Assembly (NCBI RefSeq): GCF_000756615.1
Contig: NZ_CP009288.1
Coordinates: 4,650,001-4,714,000, forward strand
Direction: 5' to 3'
DNA from: Paenibacillus durus
GTDB lineage: Bacteria; Bacillota; Bacilli; Paenibacillales; Paenibacillaceae
Length of the DNA: 64,000 bases
The position numbers and the translations under genes were made by a program. Every line of letters begins with the position of its first letter. Within the stretch, counting starts at the first letter, position 1. The notes under the pieces are model-generated. The model was not told where the DNA came from and did not search any database. It saw only the letters and a program-made list of their open reading frames with translations. This document shows positions 63,734 to 64,000 of this stretch, in pieces.

Positions 63734-64000
63734 TTATCTATTGATATGGTCCCCGCCGCGAGCGGGAAAGATGCGCTCCGCCATTATGCGGAATTCATTT
63801 ACAAAACCTTGCAGGGGATGGCCGGCTCGCGCCTGTGCGGCGTAGCTGTTCACGCGCTGAACGAAATCGGGATTGGCCGAGACGTATACCCGATCGATCC
63901 CCGGCGTACTCTTTTTGACGACATCAGCGATCTTTGCCTTCACTTCTTTGGAAAGCGTATCTTGAATGCTTGCCGCCGTGGTTCCCGTTGTCACCCCGTT
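63734..64000 (-). CDS. YhcN/YlaJ-family spore lipoprotein, C-terminal part
   Basis: The last about 88 residues of a YhcN/YlaJ-type sporulation lipoprotein: VKAKIADVVKKSTPGIDRVYVSANPDF, then RVNSYAAQARAGHPLQGFVNEF and the closing MAERIFP. The reading frame continues past the window edge, so the signal peptide, lipobox and N-terminal repeats lie outside. Family members sit in the inner spore membrane and affect germination. Confidence 0.85.
   Translation of the reverse strand, partial: NGVTTGTTAASIQDTLSKEVKAKIADVVKKSTPGIDRVYVSANPDFVQRVNSYAAQARAGHPLQGFVNEFRIMAERIFPARGGDHINR

Overview
The window comes from a nitrogen-fixing Firmicute, almost certainly Paenibacillus. It carries a compact nifB-H-D-K-E-N-X-(DUF269)-hesA-nifV cluster transcribed from what looks like a sigma-A promoter flanked by GlnR-type operators. 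It also has the sporulation genes gerM and gerE and Bacillus-like housekeeping neighbours (rph, rdgB, rlmN). Ribosome binding sites are strong, and TTG or GTG starts are common.

Layout. 0-12 kb is ordinary backbone: a coiled-coil protein, asparagine synthase, a CPBP protease, an aldo/keto reductase, a cupin, an NfeD/SPFH membrane pair, gerM-rph-rdgB, a PgpA-like protein and a methyltransferase. 12.2-23.5 kb is the nif cluster, all on the minus strand. A shared intergenic region separates it from a TerC-family Mn exporter gene with a yybP-ykoY Mn riboswitch. 25-31.6 kb holds rlmN, a large SLH/YcdB surface protein and an SsuABC-like ABC transporter.

31.9-50.3 kb is accessory DNA built around three direct copies of the gerE 3' end. 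Two are degenerate (31.9 and 36.0 kb) and one belongs to intact gerE (50.2 kb). Between the first two lie an AT-rich HEPN-STAND NTPase gene (candidate anti-phage defence), a damaged aspartyl-protease module, and a small Cys-motif protein preceded by a leader peptide and a possible RBS-masking pseudoknot. Between the second and third lies a maltose/alpha-glucoside PTS operon (malP, malA, a truncated malR, EIIA, a zinc dehydrogenase). It is interrupted in malR by about 8.5 kb of nested mobile elements: an IS605-type tnpB split by an IS630, an IS4-type element, and two group II introns of which one sits inside the other.

50.6-64 kb is backbone again: a PucR-type regulator divergent from a DctA transporter, a GDP-fucose cluster (gmd, fcl, manC) followed by three tandem paralogous putative fucosyltransferases, a RpiR-nagB-nagA amino-sugar operon, and the end of a YhcN/YlaJ spore lipoprotein gene cut by the window edge.

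How the parts work together: NifB, E, N, X and V build FeMo-co for NifHDK. HesA and the DUF269 protein are cluster accessories. GlnR is the likely nitrogen switch, and Mn homeostasis is divergently encoded. The accessory block shows repeated insertion at gerE and decay of a sugar operon.
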